Below are positions 7,710 to 16,782 of a DNA stretch of 64,000 bases, one piece after another. The translations under genes and the position numbers were made by a program. The DNA lies in assembly GCA_036377595.1 (NCBI GenBank), contig DASUYB010000089.1, forward strand, positions 228,233 to 292,232, read 5' to 3'. The stretch's first letter is position 1. Each line of letters starts with the position of its first letter. This DNA comes from Longimicrobium sp. (GTDB lineage Bacteria; Gemmatimonadota; Gemmatimonadetes; Longimicrobiales; Longimicrobiaceae). The notes beneath the pieces are model-generated. The model searched no databases. It saw only the letters and a list, made by a program, of their open reading frames with translations, and had not been told where the DNA came from.

Positions 7710-8810
7710 CTACTGCTTGAAGATCTGGATCTCGACACGGCCGGCGGCGTCGATGTGGCCGCGGTACATGCCGCTGGTGTTGAAGGGCCACGCCCAGTTC
7801 CCCTGCCGGTCCATCGCGATCACCCCGCCGTCGCCGTTCTGCGCCACCAGCTGGCGCATGACGATGCTGTCGGCGGCCTGCGCCAGCGGCAGGCGCGCGT
7901 ACTCCACCAGCGCGCAGATCGAGTGCGCCACGGTGTTGCGGATGAAGTACTCGCCCGTGCCCGTGGCCGAGACGGCGCAGGAGCGGTTGTTGGCGTACGT
8001 CCCCGCGCCGATGATGGGCGCGTCGCCCACGCGGCCGTAGCGCTTCATCTGCGTGCCGCCGGTCGACGTCCCCGCGGCGAGGTTCCCCGCCTGGTCGAGC
8101 GCCACCGCGCCCACTGTGCCGAACTTCCGCTCGTCTGGCACCGACCACGCGGGCTCGGCCATCGCCGTCCCCGTCCCCCGCGCGCGGGCGCTGTCGGCGG
8201 CGCGCTGGCGCTCCCACGACCGGCGGCGCGGCTCGGTGATGAAGTAGCCCGGGTCCACCTGCTCGATCCCCTGCTGCCGGCCGAAGAGCTCGGCGCCGTC
8301 GCCCACCATCATCACGTGCGGGCTCTTCTCCATCACCGCGCGCGCGAGGTTGATCGGGTTCTTCGTGCGGTGGATCCCCGCCACGGAGCCCGCCGCCAGC
8401 GTGGCGCCGTTCATGATCGCCGCATCGAGCTCGGCGTTCCCCTCGGCGTTCAGCACCGCGCCCTTCCCCGCGTTGAAGAGCGAGTCGTCCTCCATCACGT
8501 TGATGGCGGCCTGCACGGCGTCGAGGCTGGGCCCGCCGCGCTGCAGCACCGCGTAGCCGGCGCGGAGCGCGCGTTCCAGGCCCGCGCGGTAGGCGGCCTC
8601 GCGCTCGGGCGTCATCTGCTGGCGCGAGATGGTGCCGGCGCCGCCGTGGATCACCATCCCCCAGCGCGCGGGCTGCTGCACGGAGCCGGAGCCGGCGGGG
8701 AGCGCCGCGGGGGTGGATGCCGGCGCCGGCGCGGGGGGCGCGCACGCCGCCGCGGCCAGGGCCAGGGCGAGGAGGACCGCGGGGATGCGGAGGGACGGAT
8801 GCGTGCTCAT
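7710..8810 (-). CDS. Exported isoaspartyl peptidase/L-asparaginase (Ntn hydrolase)
   Basis: An N-terminal-nucleophile hydrolase that autocleaves and then hydrolyses isoaspartyl dipeptides or asparagine. It has a lipoprotein-type signal peptide (LAAAAC, Cys23) and a Pro/Ala-rich linker, so it likely sits in the periplasm. The catalytic core is present: HGGAGT near 55-60, NAGKGAVLNAEG near 113-124 and the autocleavage/nucleophile Thr232 in KFGTVGAVALD. GGTQMK and GTGEYFIR further on fit the substrate loop. The 366-residue length is normal. The start was set at MSTHPSLRI, since the longer ORF upstream runs through the divergent intergenic region. Confidence 0.93.
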   Translation of the reverse strand: MSTHPSLRIPAVLLALALAAAACAPPAPAPASTPAALPAGSGSVQQPARWGMVIHGGAGTISRQQMTPEREAAYRAGLERALRAGYAVLQRGGPSLDAVQAAINVMEDDSLFNAGKGAVLNAEGNAELDAAIMNGATLAAGSVAGIHRTKNPINLARAVMEKSPHVMMVGDGAELFGRQQGIEQVDPGYFITEPRRRSWERQRAADSARARGTGTAMAEPAWSVPDERKFGTVGAVALDQAGNLAAGTSTGGTQMKRYGRVGDAPIIGAGTYANNRSCAVSATGTGEYFIRNTVAHSICALVEYARLPLAQAADSIVMRQLVAQNGDGGVIAMDRQGNWAWPFNTSGMYRGHIDAAGRVEIQIFKQ

Positions 8811-8978
8811 GCCGGTCGCAGGTTCGAGTGTTCCGTTGGGAAGATGACCGTGGGGGCGCCGCGAAGCGCGTGCCGCATGTCCATCAACATCCTTGACCGC
8901 GCGCGCCGTGCCCCCCGGATTATGGGGCGCGGAACCGCCGAGGGCCAACCCACCACACCCACCGGATCGGAAACGACA

Positions 8979-9341
8979 ATGCATCCCGACAACGAATGGC
9001 TCACCTTCATCGCCGCGCTGCTCTTCGGCGTGGTGGTAGGATGGGTGACGTACCGCACGCTGCGCCACGCCACGGTCACCGGGCTCTCCGACATCGCCAC
9101 GGTGATCGGCGCGATCGGCGGCGCGGCGATCACCGGCCTGTTCCCGCTGGCCGACGGGGCGTTCAACGGCTACTGCATCGGCCTGTTCCTGGGCTTCTTC
9201 CTCTACTTCCGCACCGCGCGCGACCCCCACGCGCCGGCGTGGATGGGTGGGCCGAAGCCCGGCGCGGGCGGCGGCGGCGGCGTGGGACCGCAGCCCGGCC
9301 TCGGCCCCAAGCCCGGCGTGCCCGGCGGGCCGCACGCCTGA
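8979..9341 (+). CDS. Small membrane protein with Gly/Pro-rich tail (120 aa)
   Basis: The first 80 residues contain two or three hydrophobic segments (FIAALLFGVVVGWVTY; a middle Gly/Ala-rich stretch AIGGAAITGLFPLA; YCIGLFLGFFLYF). The last 35 residues are a disordered tail of GxGPKP-like repeats. I do not recognise a family. It is divergent from the isoaspartyl peptidase and converges, 4 nt apart, on the CHAT-domain gene. ATG at 8979; no strong Shine-Dalgarno. Confidence 0.75.
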   Translation: MHPDNEWLTFIAALLFGVVVGWVTYRTLRHATVTGLSDIATVIGAIGGAAITGLFPLADGAFNGYCIGLFLGFFLYFRTARDPHAPAWMGGPKPGAGGGGGVGPQPGLGPKPGVPGGPHA

Positions 9342-9345
9342 GCGG

Positions 9346-12180
9346 CTAGGCGTCGACCAGCAGCTTGAGCCCGGCCAGCGCGTACATCGTGTAGGCCAGC
9401 CCCAGCAGGTTTCCCTTGTCGGCCAGCGCCCAGCGCATCTCGCGCAGCGCGTCGTCGGCCGCGGCGCCGCGCACCAGGGCGCCCAGCAACAGGTCGGCGG
9501 CTTCGATGGCCACGGGAAGCTGCACGCTGATCTCGGTGCCGATCACGCCGGCGGCGCCCGCGAAGCCGAAGGTGGAGACGAAGTTCAGCAGCCGTCCGGG
9601 CTCCAGCTCGAAGGTGTGGCAGCCGTTGACCACCACCAGCGGCCGCCGGTCGAGCCAGACGTCCGGCGGCTGCGTGCGCAGCCACCCCGAGAGCTTGTTG
9701 GCGTACACGCGGCGGTTGGGGTCCGCGTCGCCGCGGCCGATCCCCAGGTAGCCGTCGGCGGTGGCCTCGTCGTACCGGCCGTGGCAGAGGAAGTAGACGA
9801 CCTCGGGCTGCGCCAGGATCTTCTGCACCCCCGGCCAGTCGTCGGCCGGCGGCGGCGCGTAGCGCACCTTCGCCAGGCCGGAGAGCCGGTTCAGGTGGGC
9901 CTCGGCCGCCTTCAGCGAGTCGTCGTCCAGCTCCTCGGTGACCGCCGCCACCAGGTCGATCTCCGCCCCGCACTTCACCTTGTCGGTGGTGCCGGGCGGG
10001 TCGCGGTCGTCGTCGGCCAGCAGCGCCCCCAGCGGCTGCTCCACGCGGTGGGCCAATCCCCAGAACCCGTAGGGGCAGATCACGTCCATCTGGTGCCACG
10101 CCTCGCCCGCGTGCGGGCAGGCGGTGCGCAGCGGCCCGGTGCGGACGCCGTCCTCGCCCCATTCGGCCAGCACGTCGCACCAGCGCACCTTCGCGGGGTC
10201 GGCCTCCACCAGCGGGTACTCGTACATCACCGCCCAGGGAAGGACCCAGTTGGCCGCCCCCGTGCGCGCCACCTGCACCACGCCCGCGCCCGCCGCGCGG
10301 CGGAACTTCCACTCCCACGTCCGCGCGTCCATCCCCTTCGGCCGGAGGTTGGTGGCCACCATCTCGTACAGGCGGCTCCCCTCGCTGGCCAGGCGGAACA
10401 GGTCCATCTGGAACTGGTCGCGGTCCTTGCCGTTGCGCGCGTCCAGCCCCGGGACCGCTTCGTCCACCCTGTAGCTGCCGGGGTCGCGGCGGAAGAACAC
10501 CTCCATCAGCCGGGCGCGCACCCCGTCCAGCACGGTCCTGGCCTCCCCGGGGTCGAACGGCAGCCAGGCGGGGACGGCGTCGGGGGCGTCCTTCAGGATG
10601 ATGCGGTGCCCGCCCGCGCCGTCGCCGTTCAGCGCGAGGGAGAGCGACACCGGCACCGCCTCCTCGCGCCCGTCCACGAGCAGCGTGCGGGTGGCGAAGG
10701 CGTCCAGGTCGAGGTCGGCGGAGAGCACGTAGTCGACCTCTATGCGGTTGTCGCGCTCCAGCGTCTCGCCCGGCGCCGCCCGCACACCGACCCGGACGAT
10801 GGCGGACTGCACCAGGTTGCTGCCGAAGTACATGCAGAGCCGCCCCAGCGCCTCCCCGGAGCCTTCATCGACGCTGGCGGGGGCGGTGACGCGCAGCGCC
10901 AGCGGTCCCGGCCGCCCGGCCCGTACGCCGTCGACCACCGGGAAGCTCCGGCCGGCACGCGCGGGGAGGAAGATCTCGCCGGTGACGGTGCCCGGGGTGA
11001 AGTGCTCGCTGATCAGCACCACCTGGATCGGCCACCCTTCGTCGGTGGGCGGCAGGTGCCGCTCGGGGAAGGTCTTCTTCCCCTTCACCAGCGTCTTCTC
11101 CGGGTCCCACGGCGGCCCGACGTCCACGCGCAGCTCGTACTCGCGCCCGGCGCCCAGCGCGGCGCGCGGCGGCAGCACGTCCGCGGCGCCGGGCTCGGCG
11201 AAGTTGGCGTTCAGCACCCGCGGCGCCGGACCTCCCCCATCTCCCTCCTCTTTCTCCACCGGCGGCCGCCGCTTCTTCCCGCCGTTCGGCCGGGGGACCT
11301 CTTCCTTCTCGTCCGGCTGCAGCGACTCGGCGCCACCACCGTCGTCTCCCTCCGGCTCCACGGCGGACTTGGTCTCTTCGCCATCGACCTCCTCCGTGCC
11401 CCGGGACTCCCTGGCGGACTCCGCCTTCTCCTCGACCTCGTCCGGCTCCCCGGCGAACGCCTGCTCGCGCGCGCCCACCCGGGGCTTTCCGGCCGAGCCC
11501 TGGACGGGGTGCGCGACGACGATCTCCGGACGGTGGCCGGCGGGGAAGACGGGGATCTCGGGGACCTCGTCGCCCAGGAAGAGCTCCGCCTCCAGCCCGC
11601 GCTCGTCGTCGAAGCGGAACGGGCGCGCGGCCTCCTCCAGCGACGTCCCCTCCGCGAGCGACTCGTAGAGCTTGCGGAAGTAGCGCTTCGACGAGAGCGG
11701 CGCGTCGGGAATCCGCACCCGCAGCGTGGCCGGGCCGCCCGCGCGCACCACCTCGCGGGCGAACCCGTCCATCTTCGCGGGGGCGCCCTCCAGCACCAGC
11801 AGCCCGGTGCCGAGGTCCCTCAGCATCTCCGCCACGTGCTCCGGGTCGGCTTCGGCCAGCGGGGCCGAGGTCACCGTGTGCAGCACCGGCACCGTTCCGC
11901 GCGCGTACGCCCTCACGTCGCGCATCCGCAGCACCTCGTGGCGATAGGGGACGATCACCCCCAGCGAGCCGCCGATGATGTCGCGGAGCTTGCGGACGTA
12001 GTCGGGGCGGAGGACCGGCCCGGTGATGGCCGACGACAGCCGCCAGGCGCGCTCCTCGCCCAGCAGCTCCAGCTCGCCGTAGCGGCCGATGCGGGTGGCG
12101 GCCAGCACCGCCGACGCGCGGCCGAAGCGGCCCGGCTCGGCCATGCGGGTGCGGGAGGGGATGGAATGAACGAGGTACAT
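9346..12180 (-). CDS. CHAT-domain (caspase-like) protein
   Basis: A large soluble protein of 944 residues. Residues 1-225 form an N-terminal domain I do not recognise; 230-320 is a charged, disordered linker rich in Glu, Lys and Gly; about 321-640 is mostly beta, beginning RVLNANFAEPG and EYELRVDVGP, similar to regions before CHAT domains in other bacteria. The C-terminal CHAT peptidase carries the expected dyad: His800 in VVYFLCHGRYD and Cys854 in VVVNGCHT. CHAT proteins cleave partner proteins, often in stress or immune pathways; no partner is recognisable next door. ATG at 12180 follows GGCAGGG. No signal peptide. Confidence 0.82.
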   Translation of the reverse strand: MYLVHSIPSRTRMAEPGRFGRASAVLAATRIGRYGELELLGEERAWRLSSAITGPVLRPDYVRKLRDIIGGSLGVIVPYRHEVLRMRDVRAYARGTVPVLHTVTSAPLAEADPEHVAEMLRDLGTGLLVLEGAPAKMDGFAREVVRAGGPATLRVRIPDAPLSSKRYFRKLYESLAEGTSLEEAARPFRFDDERGLEAELFLGDEVPEIPVFPAGHRPEIVVAHPVQGSAGKPRVGAREQAFAGEPDEVEEKAESARESRGTEEVDGEETKSAVEPEGDDGGGAESLQPDEKEEVPRPNGGKKRRPPVEKEEGDGGGPAPRVLNANFAEPGAADVLPPRAALGAGREYELRVDVGPPWDPEKTLVKGKKTFPERHLPPTDEGWPIQVVLISEHFTPGTVTGEIFLPARAGRSFPVVDGVRAGRPGPLALRVTAPASVDEGSGEALGRLCMYFGSNLVQSAIVRVGVRAAPGETLERDNRIEVDYVLSADLDLDAFATRTLLVDGREEAVPVSLSLALNGDGAGGHRIILKDAPDAVPAWLPFDPGEARTVLDGVRARLMEVFFRRDPGSYRVDEAVPGLDARNGKDRDQFQMDLFRLASEGSRLYEMVATNLRPKGMDARTWEWKFRRAAGAGVVQVARTGAANWVLPWAVMYEYPLVEADPAKVRWCDVLAEWGEDGVRTGPLRTACPHAGEAWHQMDVICPYGFWGLAHRVEQPLGALLADDDRDPPGTTDKVKCGAEIDLVAAVTEELDDDSLKAAEAHLNRLSGLAKVRYAPPPADDWPGVQKILAQPEVVYFLCHGRYDEATADGYLGIGRGDADPNRRVYANKLSGWLRTQPPDVWLDRRPLVVVNGCHTFELEPGRLLNFVSTFGFAGAAGVIGTEISVQLPVAIEAADLLLGALVRGAAADDALREMRWALADKGNLLGLAYTMYALAGLKLLVDA

Positions 12181-12241
12181 TGTGCCCTGCCATGAGGATG
12201 GAGTCCGCGGCGGGGCCATGCGCCCGGCCGCGGCGACGGGA

Positions 12242-13384
12242 TCACGACGCGGGCGCGATGCGGAGGACGCGGCCGCCCGCGGTGGTGATGTACAGCTCGT
12301 GGCTCATGTCCTCGCCGAACGAGGTCACGTTGCCGATGCTGCCGACGTCCCACTGGCGGGGATCGGCGGCCTGCGCGCCGTCCCAGCGGAAGCTGCGCAG
12401 CCAGCCGTTGCAGTAGTCCGAGTAGAAGTAATGCCCGCGGACGGCGGGGATGGCGCTGCCGCGGTAGACGTAGCCGCCGGTGATGGAGCACCCGTCGCCG
12501 TGCCCGTACTCGGCCACGGGAAGGGTGAGCCCCTGCTGGCTGCAGCTGCCCGCGTTGTAGCAGTGCATCCCCTCCATCAGGTTCCACCCGAAGTTCAGCC
12601 CGCCCGTGCGCGCGGAGACGACGTTCACCTCCTCCCACGCGTTCTGCCCCACGTCGGCCACGTACAGCAGGCTGGACGAGGCGTCGAACGAGAAGCGCCA
12701 CGGGTTGCGCACGCCGTAGATCCAGATCTCCCCCCGACGCCCCGCCTGCCCCGCGAACGGGTTGTCGGCGGGGATGGCGTACGGCTGCGCGCCATCGACG
12801 TCGATGCGCAGGATCTTTCCCAGCAGCGCCGCCAGGTTCTGCCCGTTCCCCTGCGGGTCGCCGCCGCCGCCACCGTCGCCCAGCCCCACGTACAGCTTCC
12901 CGTCGGGGCCGAAGAGCAGCAGCCCGCCGTTGTGGTTGGCGAACGGCTGGGCGACGCCGAGCACGACCATCGCGCTCTGCGGGTCCGCGACGTTGGGGTC
13001 GCCGCTCACGTGGTAGCGGACCACGCGCGTGTCGCCGTTGCGGTCGGTGTAGTAGACGTAGAAGAAGCCGTTGGTGGCGTAGTGCGGATGGAAGGCCATC
13101 GACAGCAGCCCGCGCTCGCCGCCCGAGGTGATCAGCGAGGTGACGTCGAGGAAGGGCGCGGCCCGGAGGCTGCCGTTCTGAATGATGCGGATCTTCCCCG
13201 TCTGCTCGACCACGAACAGGCGCGGGTCCGACGGCGGGGAGGTGAGGAAGAGCGGATGGTCGAGCCCGCCGGCCACCTCCACCAGGCGGAGGCCGTCGGC
13301 GGGAAGCGGCGGCGGATTGGTGTCCGACGGGCCGCCGCGCCCGCACGCGGCGATGAGGAGGAGGACGGCGAAGCGGCTGATCAT
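12242..13384 (-). CDS. PQQ-dependent sugar dehydrogenase (GSDH-type beta-propeller lipoprotein)
   Basis: An exported six-bladed beta-propeller of the soluble glucose/sorbosone dehydrogenase family, which oxidises aldose sugars with PQQ. The lipobox AAC follows MISRFAVLLLI. Family landmarks are GLDHPLFLTSPP, GERGLLSMAFHP, NHNGGLLLFGPDGKLYVGLG, then KILRIDVDG, RNPWRFSFD and VGQNAWEEVN. The 380-residue length fits a single-domain enzyme. Its ATG overlaps the stop of the upstream DUF2007 gene by 4 nt (ATGA), so the two are translationally coupled. Confidence 0.92.
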   Translation of the reverse strand: MISRFAVLLLIAACGRGGPSDTNPPPLPADGLRLVEVAGGLDHPLFLTSPPSDPRLFVVEQTGKIRIIQNGSLRAAPFLDVTSLITSGGERGLLSMAFHPHYATNGFFYVYYTDRNGDTRVVRYHVSGDPNVADPQSAMVVLGVAQPFANHNGGLLLFGPDGKLYVGLGDGGGGGDPQGNGQNLAALLGKILRIDVDGAQPYAIPADNPFAGQAGRRGEIWIYGVRNPWRFSFDASSSLLYVADVGQNAWEEVNVVSARTGGLNFGWNLMEGMHCYNAGSCSQQGLTLPVAEYGHGDGCSITGGYVYRGSAIPAVRGHYFYSDYCNGWLRSFRWDGAQAADPRQWDVGSIGNVTSFGEDMSHELYITTAGGRVLRIAPAS

Positions 13385-13647
13385 GCGGACTCCTCGTGGA
13401 CGTCGTCGTCCGTGCCGGGATCGAGCCCTTCCAGGATCATCCGGGCGTCGTCCTCGCGGTGCCAGGGAACCATCACCCGCGCGCCGAACATGGAGGGGCC
13501 CTGGTACCCGGCGCCGAAGATCCCCAGGTGCGCGCCGGTCACGCGCGCGGGGATGCCGGCCTCCTCGAGCGTGGCCGCGGCGAAGTCGGCCTCGAGCACG
13601 GCGCCGTACTCCGCGACGATCACCCAGGGTGCGGTTGGATCTGGCAT
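13381..13647 (-). CDS. DUF2007-family small protein
   Basis: An 88-residue soluble protein whose layout (VIVAEYGAVLEADFAAATLE, then EAGIPARV, with a closing SMFGARVMVPWHREDDARMI) matches the ferredoxin-like fold of DUF2007, annotated as putative signal-transducing or metal-associated. No cysteines or clear ligands are visible. It is first in a two-gene unit with the PQQ sugar dehydrogenase (4-nt overlap). Confidence 0.8.
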   Translation of the reverse strand: MPDPTAPWVIVAEYGAVLEADFAAATLEEAGIPARVTGAHLGIFGAGYQGPSMFGARVMVPWHREDDARMILEGLDPGTDDDVHEESA

Positions 13648-13784
13648 GCTCTCTTGGACTCTCCGCGTCAGCCGGTGTTCCCGGGATCAATGGTAATCCG
13701 CCGCGCGTGCGGGGACAAATGGCGGGGTGCAGGGATCGGGCTGCGATGCGGACGTGACGGAACGCCGCCGCGGTTCCCCCCCAC

Positions 13785-13827
13785 CCCCGGCCCCTCCCCC
13801 ACGAGGGGGGAGGATGGGGGAGGGGAG
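13785..13827. repeat. C/G-tract inverted repeat (CCCCTCCCCC family)
   Basis: CCCCCGGCCCCTCCCCC is followed by an inverted G-run block (GGGGGGAGGATGGGGGAGGG). Similar blocks occur in 16345-16485, 36135-36195 and 46431-46470, always in gene-free DNA. Confidence 0.7.
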
Positions 13828-13874
13828 ACCTGATCGCGGGATCGGCTTCCGGTTCGCGGTTGCAGTTGCCGTTC

Positions 13875-13958
13875 ACCTCTCCCAGGCTGTTTTGGGAGAG
13901 GTCGAAAAATGGAGATGGGCGAGACGGCTGTTTTTGTCTCGCCCATCTCCATTTTTCG
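13875..13958 (-). terminator. Twin hairpins after the acyltransferase gene
   Basis: Two adjacent perfect hairpins lie in the 321-nt gap (13648-13968). The first has a 10-bp stem (13875-13884 with 13893-13902). The second has a 23-bp stem (13903-13925 with 13936-13958) bounded by AAAAA/TTTTT. Both loops begin GGCTGTTT. They are directly downstream of the minus-strand acyltransferase stop and are a strong terminator candidate. Confidence 0.7.
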
Positions 13959-13968
13959 GGTGAGGGCC

Positions 13969-15450
13969 CTATCCGGGCGAGGCTCGCGCAGGGGCCATGG
14001 TGTCAATCACCGTATCGGGCAGCGCGACGGCGGCCGGGCGCGGCGGGAGCAGGTGGGCGATGGAGTTGGCGTAGTAGGCCAGCGCCTGCATCTCCCGCGG
14101 CTCGGCGGCGAACAGGCCGTCGCTCTCGCGCGCGAGGTGGCGCAGGGTGAGCATGCGCAGGCCCACCGTCACCGCGTAGTCCATGTCGCTGCGGGGGATG
14201 TAGATGCGCGCGCCGGCCGCCTCCAGCTCGCGGATCAGGTCGCGGACGCGCGCCTTCAGCTCCAGCTCGCTGATCGCCGTGGCCGGGTCGCGCACGAACA
14301 CCGTGGCCACGAGCGAGACGGGGACCACGGGAACGACGTCGCCGACCTCGCGCATCAGCTCGGCGCCGAGCGCCTCGACGGCGGCGTGGCGCTCGTCCTT
14401 CCCCATCGTCCTGAAGTCAAGCCCCCGCTCCGCGCAGTACGCGCGCATGGACACGGGTGTGCCGAAGTTGGCGCAGGCGTAGCCGAAGCGGTGCCAGTGC
14501 CCGCGCGCCATCAGCCACAGGTTGCGCCCCACGAAGCGGAGCGAGTTCACCGCCGCGGCCATGCGCCCCGCCTTCGGCCGCTCGGGCTGCAGGTCCAGCA
14601 GCAGCGTGCGGTCTTCCAGCGTGCGGTCGTAGTTGATGCCGACGGGGATGAACACCAGGTCGCGCTCGCCGTGGGGGTCGAACGCACGGAGGATGTAGTC
14701 CAGCAGCCCCAGCTTGGGCCGGCGGAGGCGGCCGTCGCGGCTGAGGCCGCCCTCGGGGTACACGGCCTGGGTCACACCGGCGCTGGTGGCCATCCACACG
14801 TAGCGCTCCAGCACGCGGCGGTACAGCTCGTCGCCGCTGTTGCGGCGCACGAAGTAGGCGCCCATCGAGCGGATCAGCGCCTGCAGCGGCCAGACGCGCG
14901 CCCACTCGCCCACCGCGTAGCTGAGGGCCGCGCGCTTGCTGGCCAGGTAGCCGACCAGCACGTAGTCCATGTTGCTGCGGTGGTTCATCACGAAGACGAC
15001 CGTGCTTCCCTTCGCGATCCCCGCCAGCCCGGCCTCGTCGCTGTAGCCGAGACGGACGCGGTAGAGGAAGCGCGCCAGCCGCCGCGCCGCCCAGTAGCCG
15101 ATGCGGAAGTACAGGTACGCATTGAACGCGGGCACGATCTCGCGGGCGTAGCGGCCCACGCGCTCCATGGCCACCTCGCGCGGCATCCCGCGTTCGCGCG
15201 CGAAGGCCTCGGCGGCTTCGAGCACGCGCGGGTCGTACATCAGCCGGTCGATCAGGACCTGGCGCTTGGTGAGGTTGAAGTGGGGGATCTCGATGGGAAG
15301 CCGCGTGTTGATCTCCTCGATCACGCGGTTGGTGCGCTGGCGCAGGAACCACCGCACGCTGGGCACCATCAGCCGGTCCAGCGCCGCCCACGCCGCGAGG
15401 ATCGCGATCAGTACGAAGAGCCACGCGGGGAGGGTGACCGTGCTGGACAT
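13969..15450 (-). CDS. PlsB-like glycerol-3-phosphate 1-acyltransferase
   Basis: A membrane-associated phospholipid acyltransferase of 493 residues. One N-terminal helix (LFVLIAILAAWAAL) anchors it. The acyltransferase blocks are NHRSNMD (156-162, catalytic His157 and Asp162), a middle block AYFVRRN near 199-204, EGGLSR (233-238) and FIPVGINYDRTLED further on. Block order and the long N-terminal extension fit the PlsB/GPAT type rather than short PlsC. The ORF could begin 17 codons earlier, but that stretch is made of a dispersed ACAGGGG repeat, so the ATG at 15450 is preferred. Monocistronic. Confidence 0.88.
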   Translation of the reverse strand: MSSTVTLPAWLFVLIAILAAWAALDRLMVPSVRWFLRQRTNRVIEEINTRLPIEIPHFNLTKRQVLIDRLMYDPRVLEAAEAFARERGMPREVAMERVGRYAREIVPAFNAYLYFRIGYWAARRLARFLYRVRLGYSDEAGLAGIAKGSTVVFVMNHRSNMDYVLVGYLASKRAALSYAVGEWARVWPLQALIRSMGAYFVRRNSGDELYRRVLERYVWMATSAGVTQAVYPEGGLSRDGRLRRPKLGLLDYILRAFDPHGERDLVFIPVGINYDRTLEDRTLLLDLQPERPKAGRMAAAVNSLRFVGRNLWLMARGHWHRFGYACANFGTPVSMRAYCAERGLDFRTMGKDERHAAVEALGAELMREVGDVVPVVPVSLVATVFVRDPATAISELELKARVRDLIRELEAAGARIYIPRSDMDYAVTVGLRMLTLRHLARESDGLFAAEPREMQALAYYANSIAHLLPPRPAAVALPDTVIDTMAPARASPG

Positions 15451-15530
15451 CAGGAAACAGGGGACAGGGGACAGCGGGAAACTCAGCGCGAAACCAGCCA
15501 TCCGCGCCGAATGAGATTCCGCGCCGGCGC

Positions 15531-15550
15531 AGTCCGCGAAGGCGGACTTC
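15531..15550 (-). repeat. Exact 20-nt dispersed repeat core (copy 2)
   Basis: It is the complement of the 20-nt core at 178-197 and 28808-28827. It lies in a 280-nt intergenic region bounded by ACAGGGG tandem units (about 15453-15473) and TGTCCCC units (about 15709-15722) in opposite orientation. A small hairpin (GGTGGGTTTCTAACCCACC) lies at about 15564-15582. Confidence 0.75.
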
Positions 15551-15672
15551 TCGCCTTTCGAGCGGTGGGTTTCTAACCCACCGGAGATGGAGGGCGGATT
15601 GCCCGAATGGATATCCCAACTGCTGGATGGCGATCAATCACAGGATAAATCGCCGCGAGAGTAGATCCAACG

Positions 15673-15707
15673 AAAACGGCGGCGCCCGATCACAAGGCGC
15701 CGCCGTT
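15673..15707 (-). terminator. Rho-independent terminator of the LEA14-like gene
   Basis: A perfect 12-bp stem (AACGGCGGCGCC with GGCGCCGCCGTT) with a 9-nt loop is followed on the minus strand by UUUU. It lies 24 nt past the stop at 15731. Confidence 0.85.
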
Positions 15708-15730
15708 CCCCTGTCCCCTGTCCCTAAATC

Positions 15731-16240
15731 CTATCTCGTCACCCGCACGTTGCCGGCAAGCAGGTTCATCGGGCCGAACGTGGGCTGGCCGAGCACGCCC
15801 GCGTCGACGCCGACGGTGCCGTTCAGCGCGTAGCGGATGGACTGCCCCGTCGCCGCGCGCAGCAGCACGTCGGCAAGGCCGGGGATGTCGTTGAAGTTCA
15901 CGATGATGTCCAGCGGCACCAGCACGTCGCCGTTGGCCTGCAGCGGAACGCCGAGCGGGAAGTCGACCTGCGCGGCGTTGCGCCCCTCCAGCTGCAGCCC
16001 GCCCGCCAGCCGCGCCAGCGTCAGCCCGATGGGATTGGGATTGCGCACCCGCGCGTACAGCCGCAGCGCGGCGCCCCCGCGCGGATTCTGGAAGCTCGGG
16101 CCGACCAGCCGCAGCTGCGGCTGCTGCGAGTTGTCCACCGTGAACTGCGGCGCCTGGATCCCCAGCTGCGCCAGCGTGGCGCACCCGGACAGCAGCGGCA
16201 GCGCCATCAGCATCACGCCCGCGCGCCTCAGACTCTTCAT
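15731..16240 (-). CDS. LEA14/WHy-domain lipoprotein
   Basis: A 169-residue lipoprotein with lipobox LLSGC and one LEA type 2 (water-stress/hypersensitive-response) beta-sandwich: the segment VRNPNPIGLTLARL contains the hallmark 'xNPNPxG', and the closing strands include VLVPLDIIVNFNDI. Family members occur in desiccation-tolerant organisms and may stabilise envelope proteins, but the function is not proven. Of two in-frame ATGs six nt apart, the second (16240) is chosen because GAGGAG lies at suitable spacing. Its own terminator follows. Confidence 0.88.
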   Translation of the reverse strand: MKSLRRAGVMLMALPLLSGCATLAQLGIQAPQFTVDNSQQPQLRLVGPSFQNPRGGAALRLYARVRNPNPIGLTLARLAGGLQLEGRNAAQVDFPLGVPLQANGDVLVPLDIIVNFNDIPGLADVLLRAATGQSIRYALNGTVGVDAGVLGQPTFGPMNLLAGNVRVTR

Positions 16241-16782
16241 CGCCATCTCCTCGTCTCCCTTTGTGGAGGTCGAATCTCCAGGAACTTCATCTCCAGGGAC
16301 TTCGACCGATCATCGCTCCAACCAGCCGGCATCCCCGCGGCCGCGGACGACCCCCTCCCCCGCTTCGCAGGGGCGGGGGAGCACTCAGCGCCGACGCCTG
16401 CGTCCGCGCCGAGGTCTCCCCTCCCCCATCCCTCCCCCCGCGTGGGGGAGGGGCCGGGGGTGGGGGGGGAGGCAGGCTGCCCCCGGGAGGCACTCCGCCC
16501 CGCGCCGGGGGGATTGCCGTCTCGCACAACCCCATGCGCCGCATCCGCATCCACGCTTCAGCCGTGTGTGCCGTCTCCCTTGCCACAGCCGTGCCACCAT
16601 CCCGCGCACACCCGATTCTCCCGCGGCGGCGCGGGGTGCCGGGTGGAATGATTGGTGCATCCCCGCGTCGGCTCCCGTCCCCACCCGGCGACATGCGCGC
16701 GCCCGGCGGAGAGGACGGCGGAACGGACTGGGACATGGCCGGGGAAGGCACTGAACCGCCTGCTGCGCAAAGGAGGAAACCG
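16241..16782. other. Gene-free GC-rich region with C/G-tract inverted repeats
   Basis: No convincing gene. It holds several blocks of CCCCTCCCCC and its complement (about 16345-16380 and 16420-16480) in head-to-head arrangement, plus a repeated GGAACTTCATCTCCAGG-like motif near 16270-16305. ORFs crossing it have no start signal and look like by-products of the GC content. The promoter of the downstream operon must be here, but no good -10/-35 pair is seen. Confidence 0.6.

Noticed and set aside
9247..12195. 982-codon plus-strand ORF opposite the CHAT gene
   Set aside because: No motif, biased composition; the minus frame has the CHAT dyad and a good start.
15451..15501. N-terminal extension of the acyltransferase
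   Set aside because: The codons are made of ACAGGGG intergenic repeat units, and the downstream ATG begins the membrane anchor.
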